Notes: generated by a model not told the origin, from the sequence alone. Positions 1-6,162 are shown, numbered from the stretch's first letter. The stretch: DNA of 6,387 nucleotides from Alphaproteobacteria bacterium (GCA_028869975.1 JAGWQR010000065.1:1-6387), one strand, 5' to 3'. Made by a program: numbers and translations.

Positions 1-296
1 ACCCCCTGATTATGTCATCCATGTGACGGCTTTCGCTCTACACATTAATACCACAAGTCTCTGCTGACATCACTTTGCCACGACTCATTACCAATACAGC
101 AACTTGTGGGGATCGCCATAGATCAAGTCGAGGTTTAACTCAAGCAGATGCTGTACCGCACAATAAATGGCCCTCGCTCTGGCCGCTTCGGAACGGTAGT
201 GTGACCGACACCAGGGATTACATGCGCAGACCGGATATTTCCGATTCCATGCAGGCTTAAGTGCATGTTTAGATGTTTCCGGTTAAGAGACGCCCC
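1..296. other. Leader region without a supported gene
   Basis: This stretch is visibly less GC-rich than the genes that follow. The one open frame in it (75-260, plus strand) has a composition unlike the neighbouring proteins, has no recognisable motif, and I do not accept it as a gene. Near the right end there are a few small repeats: a 13-base imperfect direct repeat (234-246 and 272-284, 11 of 13 identical) and a hexamer inverted repeat (CATGCA at 248-253, TGCATG at 262-267). They could be operator sites for the gene starting at 297, or chance. I found no convincing -35/-10 pair. A divergent gene could begin beyond the left edge, but nothing visible supports one. Confidence 0.5.
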
Positions 297-1976
297 ATGC
301 CCAAGGTTCTGGTCATTGGCGATGATGTGCGTTCATTTCTGGCGGTGGTGCGCGCGCTGGGGCGGATCGGTGCAGAGGTTCATGCCGCACCATTTGACTT
401 TACCTCGCCCGCGCTTGCCTCAAGCTATATCCATGCACTGCATCGCCTGCCGCCCTATGGGATGGGCGCACAGGCCTGGTGCGAGGCGCTATGCGCGCTG
501 GTCGACGCGGAGGGTTTAGAGCTCATTATTCCGTGCGATGACCGCTCTGTCCTCCCGCTTGACAAGTTCCGCACTCAAATCCCCACGCGGTTGGCGCTCC
601 CCAACACGCATGCCGTCTGTGTCTTTTTTGACAAAAGCGATACGCGCGCACTCGCTGAAGCGTGCGGTGTACCGGTTGCCAATGGCGGACCCGTCGATAT
701 AGACACCGCAACCCGGCTCGGCTTTCCACTCGCGCTCAAACCGCGCGCATCGCTCACGCTCGACTCTCTTGACCAACGCGCCGCGGTTCGAATTATCCCC
801 GACGCGGCGACGCTCGACGTGGCGCTGCACGATCTCGATCCGGCCGACGAATATTTTCTGGAAGCCTTTTTTGCGGGCGAGGGTGTGGGCGTCTCGGTGC
901 TTGCCGAACATGGCGAAATCAGGGCTGCCTTCCAGCACCGGCGACTGGCGGAAACATCTCAGACCGGGGGGAGTGCGCGGCGCGTGGGTGAGGTGATCGA
1001 CCAGAAACTGTTCGGCGATGTCGCGCGCATGGTCGCCGCCACCAGGCTCCATGGCGTCGCGATGTTCGAATTTCGCCAGAACCCGCAAACGCACACGCAT
1101 GTTTTGCTTGAAGTGAACTGCCGCTTCTGGGGGTCGTTGCCGCTTGCCATCGCCTCGGGTGTCGATTTCCCGGCGCTGCTCTTCCATATGCTCATGGATG
1201 AACCGGGGGGTGCCGCGCCCGAACTCACCCCAGGCATTCAGCGCACGCATCTGAGCGGGGAGTATTACCGCCGCCGGGCCTGGTGCGATGGTGCATCGAG
1301 CCGGTTGGGCATCGTCATGCGCGCGGCTGCAGCGCTGCCCCCGCTCTTCATGCGCGCTCTGTTCAATCCACAACAGTTTGACAGTTACGCACGCGACGAC
1401 ATGATGCCCTGGCGGTACGAGCGCCGCACTATTATACAAGGACTTGCCATGGCCGTCCGCAAACGGCTTCCAGTCAATGCAGCGGCGCTTGCCAAGGCGA
1501 CAAAATTACATGTGCAATCTCTGTTGCGCGCGGCGCCGCCGACGCCGCACCTGCTCTTCGTCTGCTATGGCAATATCTGCCGCAGCCCGTTTGCAGAAGT
1601 GCGCGCGCGCGACGTACTGGGCGCGCGGGCGCACTGCACCTCCGCAGGAACGTTGCCCTGGCCAGGCCGCCGCTCACCCGACGATGCGCTTCAGGTCGCG
1701 GCCGAGTTCAACGTTGATCTGTACCCGCACCGTTCCGCCTATTGTGATGATGCCCGCGCCGCCGCCGCCGACATCATCTTCATTTTCGACGATCATAATG
1801 CTGAACAGCTTGCCCAGATGGGCATCGATTCCGCCAAGATTGTGCGCCTGGGCGGCCTGATCGGTGCGCGCGAGATCGCCGATCCTTATGGGCTTGGCGC
1901 GCGTGCATTCCAGCACTGTTATATTGATATTGCCAAAGCTATCGACACGCTCAGCGCCCTGCTGGAACCGCGATGA
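297..1976 (+). CDS. ATP-grasp domain / low-molecular-weight protein tyrosine phosphatase fusion protein
   Basis: A bifunctional cytoplasmic protein of 559 residues. The N-terminal half is an ATP-grasp enzyme, a fold that uses ATP to join a carboxylate to an amine or similar nucleophile. An N-terminal lobe starts MPKVLVIGDD; the ATP-binding segment follows (FDKSDTRALA near 111-120; FPLALKP near 143-149 with the ATP-contacting Lys), and the metal-binding segment LLEVNCRFWGS lies near 270-280 with Glu272 and Asn274. A middle part (about 300-410) has the Tyr/Arg-rich look of ATP-grasp proteins from polysaccharide clusters. The C-terminal part (about 415-559) is a complete LMW-PTP: P-loop CYGNICRS with nucleophile Cys423 and Arg429, then TSAGT, and DPYG with the general acid Asp529. 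LMW-PTPs commonly dephosphorylate tyrosine kinases that control exopolysaccharide export. The ATG at 297 is chosen over the in-frame ATG at 273 (567 residues) because AAGAGA precedes it and it begins directly at the first beta strand; no ribosome site precedes 273. The stop overlaps the next gene by ATGA. The ligase substrate is unknown. Confidence 0.88.
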   Translation: MPKVLVIGDDVRSFLAVVRALGRIGAEVHAAPFDFTSPALASSYIHALHRLPPYGMGAQAWCEALCALVDAEGLELIIPCDDRSVLPLDKFRTQIPTRLALPNTHAVCVFFDKSDTRALAEACGVPVANGGPVDIDTATRLGFPLALKPRASLTLDSLDQRAAVRIIPDAATLDVALHDLDPADEYFLEAFFAGEGVGVSVLAEHGEIRAAFQHRRLAETSQTGGSARRVGEVIDQKLFGDVARMVAATRLHGVAMFEFRQNPQTHTHVLLEVNCRFWGSLPLAIASGVDFPALLFHMLMDEPGGAAPELTPGIQRTHLSGEYYRRRAWCDGASSRLGIVMRAAAALPPLFMRALFNPQQFDSYARDDMMPWRYERRTIIQGLAMAVRKRLPVNAAALAKATKLHVQSLLRAAPPTPHLLFVCYGNICRSPFAEVRARDVLGARAHCTSAGTLPWPGRRSPDDALQVAAEFNVDLYPHRSAYCDDARAAAADIIFIFDDHNAEQLAQMGIDSAKIVRLGGLIGAREIADPYGLGARAFQHCYIDIAKAIDTLSALLEPR

Positions 1977-2947
1977 CCCCGCCGCTGCTCGCCATTGTTG
2001 TCGATACCGAAGAGGAATTTGACTGGTCGGCCCCGTTCGACCGCGCCAGCCGCAGCGTCGCCAATATACTCGAGCAGCATCGCGCACACGAGATTTATGC
2101 GGCCCTCGGCATGGTGCCAACCTATGTGATCGATCATCCGGTGGCGTCCGATGACAAAGCGGTCGCGGCGCTTTGCGCGCTGCAACAGGCGGGTGACGCG
2201 GTGATCGGTACGCATCTCCACCCCTGGGTCAACCCCCCCGAGACCGAAGCGGTCAACACCCATAACAGCTTCCACTGCAACCTGCCGCCCGCGCTGGAGC
2301 GCGCGAAAATGGCGGTGCTCACCGATCTGATTGCTGAGCGCTTTGGCGCGCGCCCCACCATTTTCAAGGCCGGACGCTATGGCTTTGGCGCGAACACGCA
2401 GGCCGTGCTGGTTGAGCTTGGCTACCGGATCGATTGCAGCTTTGTTGCGCACAGTGGCTTTGCGGCGATGGGCGGGCCGGATTTTTGTGGGAAGCCGGCG
2501 CAACCGCACTGGCTGGATGAAGCGGCAGGTCTGCTCGAAATCCCGCTCACCACGGGCTTCACCGGCGCGCTTGCCCCGCTCGGCCCGGGCATGGCACCGC
2601 TGTTCGATTCACCACAGGCCATCGCCGCGCGCCTGCCCGGCATCCTCGGGCGCACGGGGATGCTGAGCCGCACCCGGCTGACGCCCGAAGGCGTGCCTGC
2701 CGCCGAGCTCTGCAAGCTGCTCGATGTGCTTGTGGCGCGCGGGCAGCGCATCTTTACGATGGCGTATCATAGTTCGAGCCTGCTGGCGGGCGGTTCGCCC
2801 TATGCGCGGACTGCGGAAGATGTCGCCGCCTTCTGCGCGACGATCCGGCAGGTGCTCACCCATTTTCGCGATCGTCTCGGCGGGCGTTTCATCACGCTCG
2901 ACGACATTTACGACGGCTTTGCTAATCCTGGTCAGAACGCGAAATAG
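1973..2947 (+). CDS. WalW-like polysaccharide deacetylase family protein
   Basis: A 324-residue protein of the NodB-fold carbohydrate esterase superfamily, in the branch often annotated WalW. It has no signal peptide, so it probably acts in the cytoplasm on a sugar or lipid-linked intermediate. The family motifs appear in order: an acidic first motif VVDTEEEFDW (Asp11, Asp17), the metal-binding pair in GTHLHPW (His81, His83), FKAGRYGFG (Arg135), the DCS segment at 154-156, and a C-terminal MAYHSSS with His266 as the usual last catalytic histidine. These agree with a divalent-metal-dependent deacetylase, though the first motif is not the textbook TFDD. Its ATG lies inside the stop of the preceding gene (ATGA, 1973-1976), so the two are very likely translationally coupled and share a pathway, probably surface polysaccharide or glycoconjugate modification. 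The 3' end overlaps the convergent DUF3443 gene by 16 bp. The fold is certain enough; the substrate is not known. Confidence 0.87.
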   Translation: MTPPLLAIVVDTEEEFDWSAPFDRASRSVANILEQHRAHEIYAALGMVPTYVIDHPVASDDKAVAALCALQQAGDAVIGTHLHPWVNPPETEAVNTHNSFHCNLPPALERAKMAVLTDLIAERFGARPTIFKAGRYGFGANTQAVLVELGYRIDCSFVAHSGFAAMGGPDFCGKPAQPHWLDEAAGLLEIPLTTGFTGALAPLGPGMAPLFDSPQAIAARLPGILGRTGMLSRTRLTPEGVPAAELCKLLDVLVARGQRIFTMAYHSSSLLAGGSPYARTAEDVAAFCATIRQVLTHFRDRLGGRFITLDDIYDGFANPGQNAK

Positions 2948-4287
2948 GGCCCCGGCGTTCCCGCGTTCCGGCCTTCGATCGCAGTGAAGATGGTCTTGCC
3001 AAAGAAGAAGGGCAGTCCGAAATCAAAGCTGTTGTTGATCGGCTGCGGCGGCTTGGGGATGTTGGGATTGGCACCGATTCCCGGCACCGCATTCGATGTC
3101 GCCGCCGGTGTGCTATAGGCATTATACAGGGTGAACGAGGCCGGTGCCGTTGTGCCATTCTGTCCGGTCACAGAGGGCGACAGCAGCAGCGGCGAAGTCG
3201 GGCAATAAAAACCGGTATAATTGGTCTGGGTGCAGGCGGGAATGGCCGAATCAACGAAATAATAGAGGTTGCTGCCGCTGTCGATGAAACTGCTCGTCAA
3301 GGCCGTGCCATTATAGGTTGCGGTAATGAGCCCGGAGCCGTTCGGACTCGTCGTGGTTGTCGTGGTCAGGATGCTGCCCGCCGTAAGCTGGTTGTTGCTC
3401 TGGGTGTTGATGCCGAAAATGAGTGAGCCGGTCAGCGTGGCCGCCCCTTGCGCCGCCACCGGGGGCAGGCTGATGAGTGTGCCATTATTATCTACCGGGA
3501 AGGCCGCCACCGGGTTGGGCAGTTGCTGGAAGGGTGCCGATGTGGTTGAGGTGCGCGCAATCGCCGCATCAACACATCCCGCAGCCGGGCATGAATAATA
3601 AGTGGCGGCGGCAGAACCACCAGCAATCGTGCAGGCGTTGCCGCAATCGGTCATGGTGGTACCAATCCCGATGATACCGTTGGCACCGAGATCGGAAACC
3701 GTCGCCGTCGGCGTGCCCGCATTGGTGGAGCAGGACGACGGGGTTTTGGCAAACTGGCCGCTGTCTCCCAGAATCTGCAGGGGCATCCCCGCCACCTTCT
3801 CGCCCCCGGCGCTGAAATCGGCGGTGCGCACCGATCCGAACGCATAGGAGGTGATATAGGCATAGCATTCCCCGACCGGATTGCCCGTGGCGTCATTTTC
3901 GGCAGGCAGGGCACTGAGCAGGCTGGCATTGAGCACCGATCCCACCAGCCGCAAGCCGACCGACCCGGTATCCACCTGGATATGATCGACCGTCTGGCAG
4001 TTGGTTGTCGAACCGGGGGCGCACAGGGTAATACTTATATAGGCGATATTCGTCGTCGTGTTCGCGCCGAGCGACGCCGGCCCGCCATCCACCGTCAGCG
4101 CCACATTGTTCGTGCCGCCCCCGCCGCCGCCCGAGCTGGACGAGCTGCTTGTTGACGAGGAGGCGCTGGTGCTGCTGGTCGCGCTGGTGGAACTCGTGCT
4201 GCTTGAGGAGGTGCCCCCACCGCCGCCGCCACTACTGCACGCGGCGAGCAGGCAGAGCGAAAGCAAAACTGTCACACGCTTCAGCAT
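2932..4287 (-). CDS. DUF3443 family lipoprotein, pepsin-like aspartic-protease-like architecture
   Basis: A 451-residue exported lipoprotein. The N-terminus is a lipoprotein signal with lipobox LLAAC; Cys17 would be lipidated. Next comes a low-complexity linker (18-58): six Gly, 27 Ser/Thr/Ala, six Gly. The body matches what I know of DUF3443, a bacterial family with no assigned function. It has two Asp motifs: QVDTGSVGL (Asp106) and FIDSGSNLYYF (Asp336). Other stretches fall where pepsin-like enzymes have landmarks: ANGIIGIG (202-209) after the first Asp, TGSLIFGI (286-293) before the second, and DFGLPFFFGKTIF (422-434) near the C-terminus, resembling the strand after the second psi loop. 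I therefore infer a bilobed aspartic-protease fold; activity is unproven. Ten cysteines follow the lipidated one, suiting an oxidising compartment. A strong ribosome site, GTAGGAG, lies six bases before the ATG and overlaps the DUF2844 stop, so the two genes are co-translated. Confidence 0.87.
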   Translation of the reverse strand: MLKRVTVLLSLCLLAACSSGGGGGGTSSSSTSSTSATSSTSASSSTSSSSSSGGGGGGTNNVALTVDGGPASLGANTTTNIAYISITLCAPGSTTNCQTVDHIQVDTGSVGLRLVGSVLNASLLSALPAENDATGNPVGECYAYITSYAFGSVRTADFSAGGEKVAGMPLQILGDSGQFAKTPSSCSTNAGTPTATVSDLGANGIIGIGTTMTDCGNACTIAGGSAAATYYSCPAAGCVDAAIARTSTTSAPFQQLPNPVAAFPVDNNGTLISLPPVAAQGAATLTGSLIFGINTQSNNQLTAGSILTTTTTTSPNGSGLITATYNGTALTSSFIDSGSNLYYFVDSAIPACTQTNYTGFYCPTSPLLLSPSVTGQNGTTAPASFTLYNAYSTPAATSNAVPGIGANPNIPKPPQPINNSFDFGLPFFFGKTIFTAIEGRNAGTPGPYFAF

Positions 4288-4293
4288 GGCAAG

Positions 4294-4300
4294 CTCCTAC
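4294..4300 (-). promoter_or_regulatory. Ribosome binding site of the DUF3443 gene
   Basis: On the minus strand the sequence reads GTAGGAG, followed by six bases and the ATG at 4287. The TAG within it is the stop codon of the DUF2844 gene, so a ribosome finishing DUF2844 sits on the start site of DUF3443. This supports the chosen start and translational coupling. Confidence 0.8.
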
Positions 4301-4767
4301 ATCAACGCGCTGATTGAAAAGCCGGGCGGCAAGCTCTGCGGCAGATAGGCCACGCCCCAGAAAGCACCGGGATGGCCGCCGGTTTCAATCACCAGGGTTG
4401 ATGAGCGCACCCGCGCGGGTATCCGCATCCAGCGCGCCGGACGCTGCGCCGCTGCGGCCTGCAATTCATCAAAATGCGGCCCGAGTAACTGGCGCAAATC
4501 CGGTTTTCCCGGCCCGCGCCAGCTCAGTGCATAGACAATTCCCCGCGCATTGGTGAGTTCCTTGACCGTGCCGCCGTTGGTTAGCGTCATGACATGCAGC
4601 GTCTGGCTTCCAACCGCCATCGCCCTATGGATCACGCGGGCGCGCACCCGGTCAACCGATCCAAAATCCACTCCCCCGCCCAGCGCCGCCAGTACACACA
4701 CTGGTGAAAACGCGAGCAGAGCGGCAAAACAGCCAAATACGGATTTGCGGTTCAGAGCCAGGGACAT
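4297..4767 (-). CDS. DUF2844 family secreted protein
   Basis: A 156-residue exported protein of the uncharacterised DUF2844 family. The first 27-28 residues form a signal peptide: a short basic start (NRK), a hydrophobic core, and VLA-A just before ALGG, the usual cleavage region. The mature part holds the family hallmarks TLTNGGTVKELTNARG and VYALSWRGPGKPDLRQLLG (about 81-115 of the precursor), and ends with a hydrophobic, Pro-rich tail. I chose the ATG at 4767 because GAGG lies five bases upstream; an adjacent ATG at 4770 and an upstream ATG at 4797 (166 residues) are possible, but the latter spoils the signal peptide. DUF2844 and DUF3443 genes are, to my knowledge, often neighbours in proteobacteria, and here they are nine bases apart. 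A role as periplasmic partner of the DUF3443 lipoprotein is inference. Confidence 0.85.
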   Translation of the reverse strand: MSLALNRKSVFGCFAALLAFSPVCVLAALGGGVDFGSVDRVRARVIHRAMAVGSQTLHVMTLTNGGTVKELTNARGIVYALSWRGPGKPDLRQLLGPHFDELQAAAAQRPARWMRIPARVRSSTLVIETGGHPGAFWGVAYLPQSLPPGFSISALM

Positions 4768-4823
4768 CATAACCTCATAACAAGCAACACGTCTCATGCC
4801 CCCGAAACATCACAAGGAGACCC

Positions 4824-4851
4824 CAGATAACATTTCGTTCGCCGCTGTCAA
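4824..4851 (-). promoter_or_regulatory. Putative sigma70-type promoter for the DUF2844-DUF3443 pair
   Basis: On the minus strand a perfect TTGACA (4851-4846) is followed after 16 bases by TATCTG (4829-4824), which is preceded by TG one base upstream, an extended -10 form. The -10 itself matches the consensus at only three of six bases. Transcription would start near 4817 and give a leader of about 50 bases before the DUF2844 start codon. Confidence 0.5.
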
Positions 4852-4939
4852 AGCATAAGGATGTAAATTCATCGCGGATTTGCTCCGGAGACTCGCTTGA
4901 ACGGTCTGATGGGCCTTTTCGCGTGCCGGTGCCAATGCT

Positions 4940-4945
4940 AAGAGG
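4940..4945 (+). promoter_or_regulatory. Ribosome binding site of the virB1-like gene
   Basis: AAGAGG stands four bases before the ATG at 4950. It decides this start over an in-frame GTG at 4923, which has no comparable site and would put nine extra residues ahead of a good signal peptide. Confidence 0.65.
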
Positions 4946-4949
4946 CGGC

Positions 4950-5525
4950 ATGAAGCGGGTATTGGCGTTGCTCTGTCTGGTCTGGTTATGGCCGCACGAT
5001 CCGGCTGCGGCGCAGGTCTATCAGCTTGGGAATGATGGCACCCTTGGTGTGCGCGAAGGTGGCGGCGCGGTGATCTGGCACGATGCCCGCATCCGCAAGT
5101 CAGCCCCGCCGCACATAGTGCCCGCCGCACATGCGCCGGTTCGTGCGCCGACAGCCTTGCTGGCCTCCGCCAAGCGCTATCATCTCGATCCTGTGCTGCT
5201 CGATGCGCTGGTCCGGCAGGAGAGCGGCTGGCACTTGAACGCGCATTCCCCCAAAGGCGCCTTTGGCCTCACCCAGCTCATGCCGGCAACCGCGCTGGCT
5301 CTTGGCGTCGATGCGCATGATCCGCAGGCCAATCTTGATGGTGGCGCGCATTATCTGCGGCTGCTGCTCGATCATTATGGCGGCGATGTGGCCCGTGCGC
5401 TTGCAGCTTATAATGCGGGTTATGCGCGCGTTGACCATGTGGGTGGCGTGCCCGCCATCGCCGAGACGCAGCATTATGTCCGTGCCATACTGGCGAGCTG
5501 GCAAACCGCTGCGCCCAGGCCCTAG
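4950..5525 (+). CDS. virB1: VirB1-like lytic transglycosylase
   Basis: A 191-residue periplasmic enzyme that cuts the glycan strands of peptidoglycan so that a type IV secretion apparatus can pass the cell wall. Residues 1-21 are a signal peptide (MKR, hydrophobic core, then PAAA before Gln22). A short Gly-rich segment follows (QVYQLGNDGT and on to about 45). The catalytic SLT domain runs from about 65: RQESGW with the catalytic Glu91, then KGAFGLTQLMPATA, and AAYNAG (152-157), the classical goose-lysozyme-like motifs. The first in-frame GTG at 4923 is an alternative start. The gene heads a run with virB2, virB3 and virB4, starting 15 bases before virB2, which is why I read it as VirB1 and not as a housekeeping transglycosylase. 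It is full length for the small VirB1-like class. Confidence 0.87.
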   Translation: MKRVLALLCLVWLWPHDPAAAQVYQLGNDGTLGVREGGGAVIWHDARIRKSAPPHIVPAAHAPVRAPTALLASAKRYHLDPVLLDALVRQESGWHLNAHSPKGAFGLTQLMPATALALGVDAHDPQANLDGGAHYLRLLLDHYGGDVARALAAYNAGYARVDHVGGVPAIAETQHYVRAILASWQTAAPRP

Positions 5526-5540
5526 CCAGAGGCCAGACAA

Positions 5541-5873
5541 ATGCATAAGATGTGCGAGAATAGGAGTATCAAGTTGAAGATTCACCGCCCGCTTATCATC
5601 GCCACAACCGCCATGCTCGTCCCGGCTGCCGCCCATGCCGACCCGGCCGGATCAGGCCCGATTGTCGCCGCGCTCGCCTGGCTGCAAGGCACGCTGATGG
5701 GCAATGTCGCCACCGCAGTGGCGGTCATTGCGGTGGCGATGGTCGGGTTCATGATGCTCACCGGGCGGATGAACTGGCGCTTCGGCGCCACGGTGATTCT
5801 CGGCTGTTTCATCCTGTTTGGTGCGGCCAGCATTGTGGCAGGCATCCAGTCGGCGGCGAGCGTGGCGCGCTAG
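5541..5873 (+). CDS. virB2: VirB2 / TrbC-family type IV secretion major pilin
   Basis: The prepilin subunit of the T4SS pilus, 110 residues from the ATG at 5541. A signal peptide ends at AHA (31-33), leaving a mature chain from Asp34. The mature protein has two hydrophobic helices (about 54-74 and 82-101) joined by the short polar loop TGRMNWR, the standard VirB2 hairpin; the stretch VAMVGFMMLTGRMNWRFGA is very typical. The start is uncertain. The ATG at 5541 has AGAGG eight bases upstream, but an in-frame TTG at 5574 has the stronger AGGAG (5562-5566) seven bases upstream and would give a 99-residue precursor with a more ordinary signal peptide. The mature pilin is the same either way. The next gene begins at the base after the stop. 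Confidence 0.9.
   Translation: MHKMCENRSIKLKIHRPLIIATTAMLVPAAAHADPAGSGPIVAALAWLQGTLMGNVATAVAVIAVAMVGFMMLTGRMNWRFGATVILGCFILFGAASIVAGIQSAASVAR
5562..5566 (+). promoter_or_regulatory. Strong ribosome site pointing to a TTG start for virB2
   Basis: AGGAG is placed seven bases before TTG at 5574, in frame with virB2. It is a better match than the AGAGG (5528-5532) that serves the ATG at 5541, so pilin translation may begin at TTG or at both sites. Confidence 0.5.
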
Positions 5874-6152
5874 ATGCTGGTCAAATCGCCTGTCTTTCGC
5901 GCGCTCACCCGACCGCAGATGTTTGGCGGGGTAACGTACAGTTATTTCATCATCAATGCTGCGGTCACAACCGAGGCGTTCCTCATCACCCGCTCCTTCT
6001 GGGCCCTGCCGGTCGCATTGGTTGTGCATGGTATCGGTTATCTTGCCTGCCTGCGCGAGCCGCGCATCTTTGATTTGTGGCTTACCCGGGTGAGTCGCTG
6101 CCCGCGCGTGCCGAACTGGAAGCGCTGGGGCTGCAACTCATACAGCCCATGA
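5874..6152 (+). CDS. virB3: VirB3 family type IV secretion inner-membrane protein
   Basis: A 92-residue inner-membrane component of the T4SS base, which works with VirB4. It shows the family pattern: an N-terminal ALTRPQMFGGV with the conserved Arg-Pro, two adjacent membrane segments (about 20-38 and 41-59), then the REPRIFDLW motif (61-69) and a C-terminal tail with NWKRWGCNSYSP, common in alphaproteobacterial VirB3. The chain is complete, not fused to VirB4 as in some systems. The ATG follows the virB2 stop directly with no clear ribosome site, so translation probably depends on coupling to virB2. Its stop is followed after ten bases by virB4. Confidence 0.9.
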   Translation: MLVKSPVFRALTRPQMFGGVTYSYFIINAAVTTEAFLITRSFWALPVALVVHGIGYLACLREPRIFDLWLTRVSRCPRVPNWKRWGCNSYSP

Positions 6153-6155
6153 GGA
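6151..6155 (+). promoter_or_regulatory. Ribosome binding site of virB4
   Basis: GAGGA overlaps the last two bases of the virB3 stop codon and lies seven bases before the ATG at 6163, fixing the virB4 start and coupling it to virB3. Confidence 0.75.
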
Positions 6156-6162
6156 TCGCCCA

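Larger units (their letters stand above)
4768..4949. other. Divergent intergenic region between DUF2844 and virB1
   Basis: This 182-base region separates two units transcribed away from each other, so it should hold promoters for both. The minus-strand promoter is described separately. For the plus strand I saw no clear -35/-10 pair before the virB1-like gene; TTGAAC near 4899 has no good partner. An 8-base perfect palindrome, CTCCGGAG (4883-4890), lies in the middle and could be an operator half or chance. No gene is seen here. Confidence 0.55.

Noticed and set aside
63..100. Possible promoter with CTGACA or TTGCCA as -35
   Set aside because: No acceptable -10 hexamer at 16-18 bases from either.
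75..260. Open frame of 61 codons in the leader
   Set aside because: No ribosome site, no motif, composition unlike the real genes.
257..271. CtrA-like box (TTAA, seven bases, TTTA)
   Set aside because: One half differs from the TTAA-N7-TTAA consensus and such matches are expected by chance in AT-richer leader DNA.
516..1439. Long minus-strand frame (307 codons) opposite the ATP-grasp gene
   Set aside because: It is the shadow of a GC-rich gene with clear ATP-grasp motifs on the other strand; the antisense protein has no recognisable domain.
5100..5636. Minus-strand frame of 178 codons across virB1 and virB2
   Set aside because: Runs opposite two well supported T4SS genes and shows no motif of its own.
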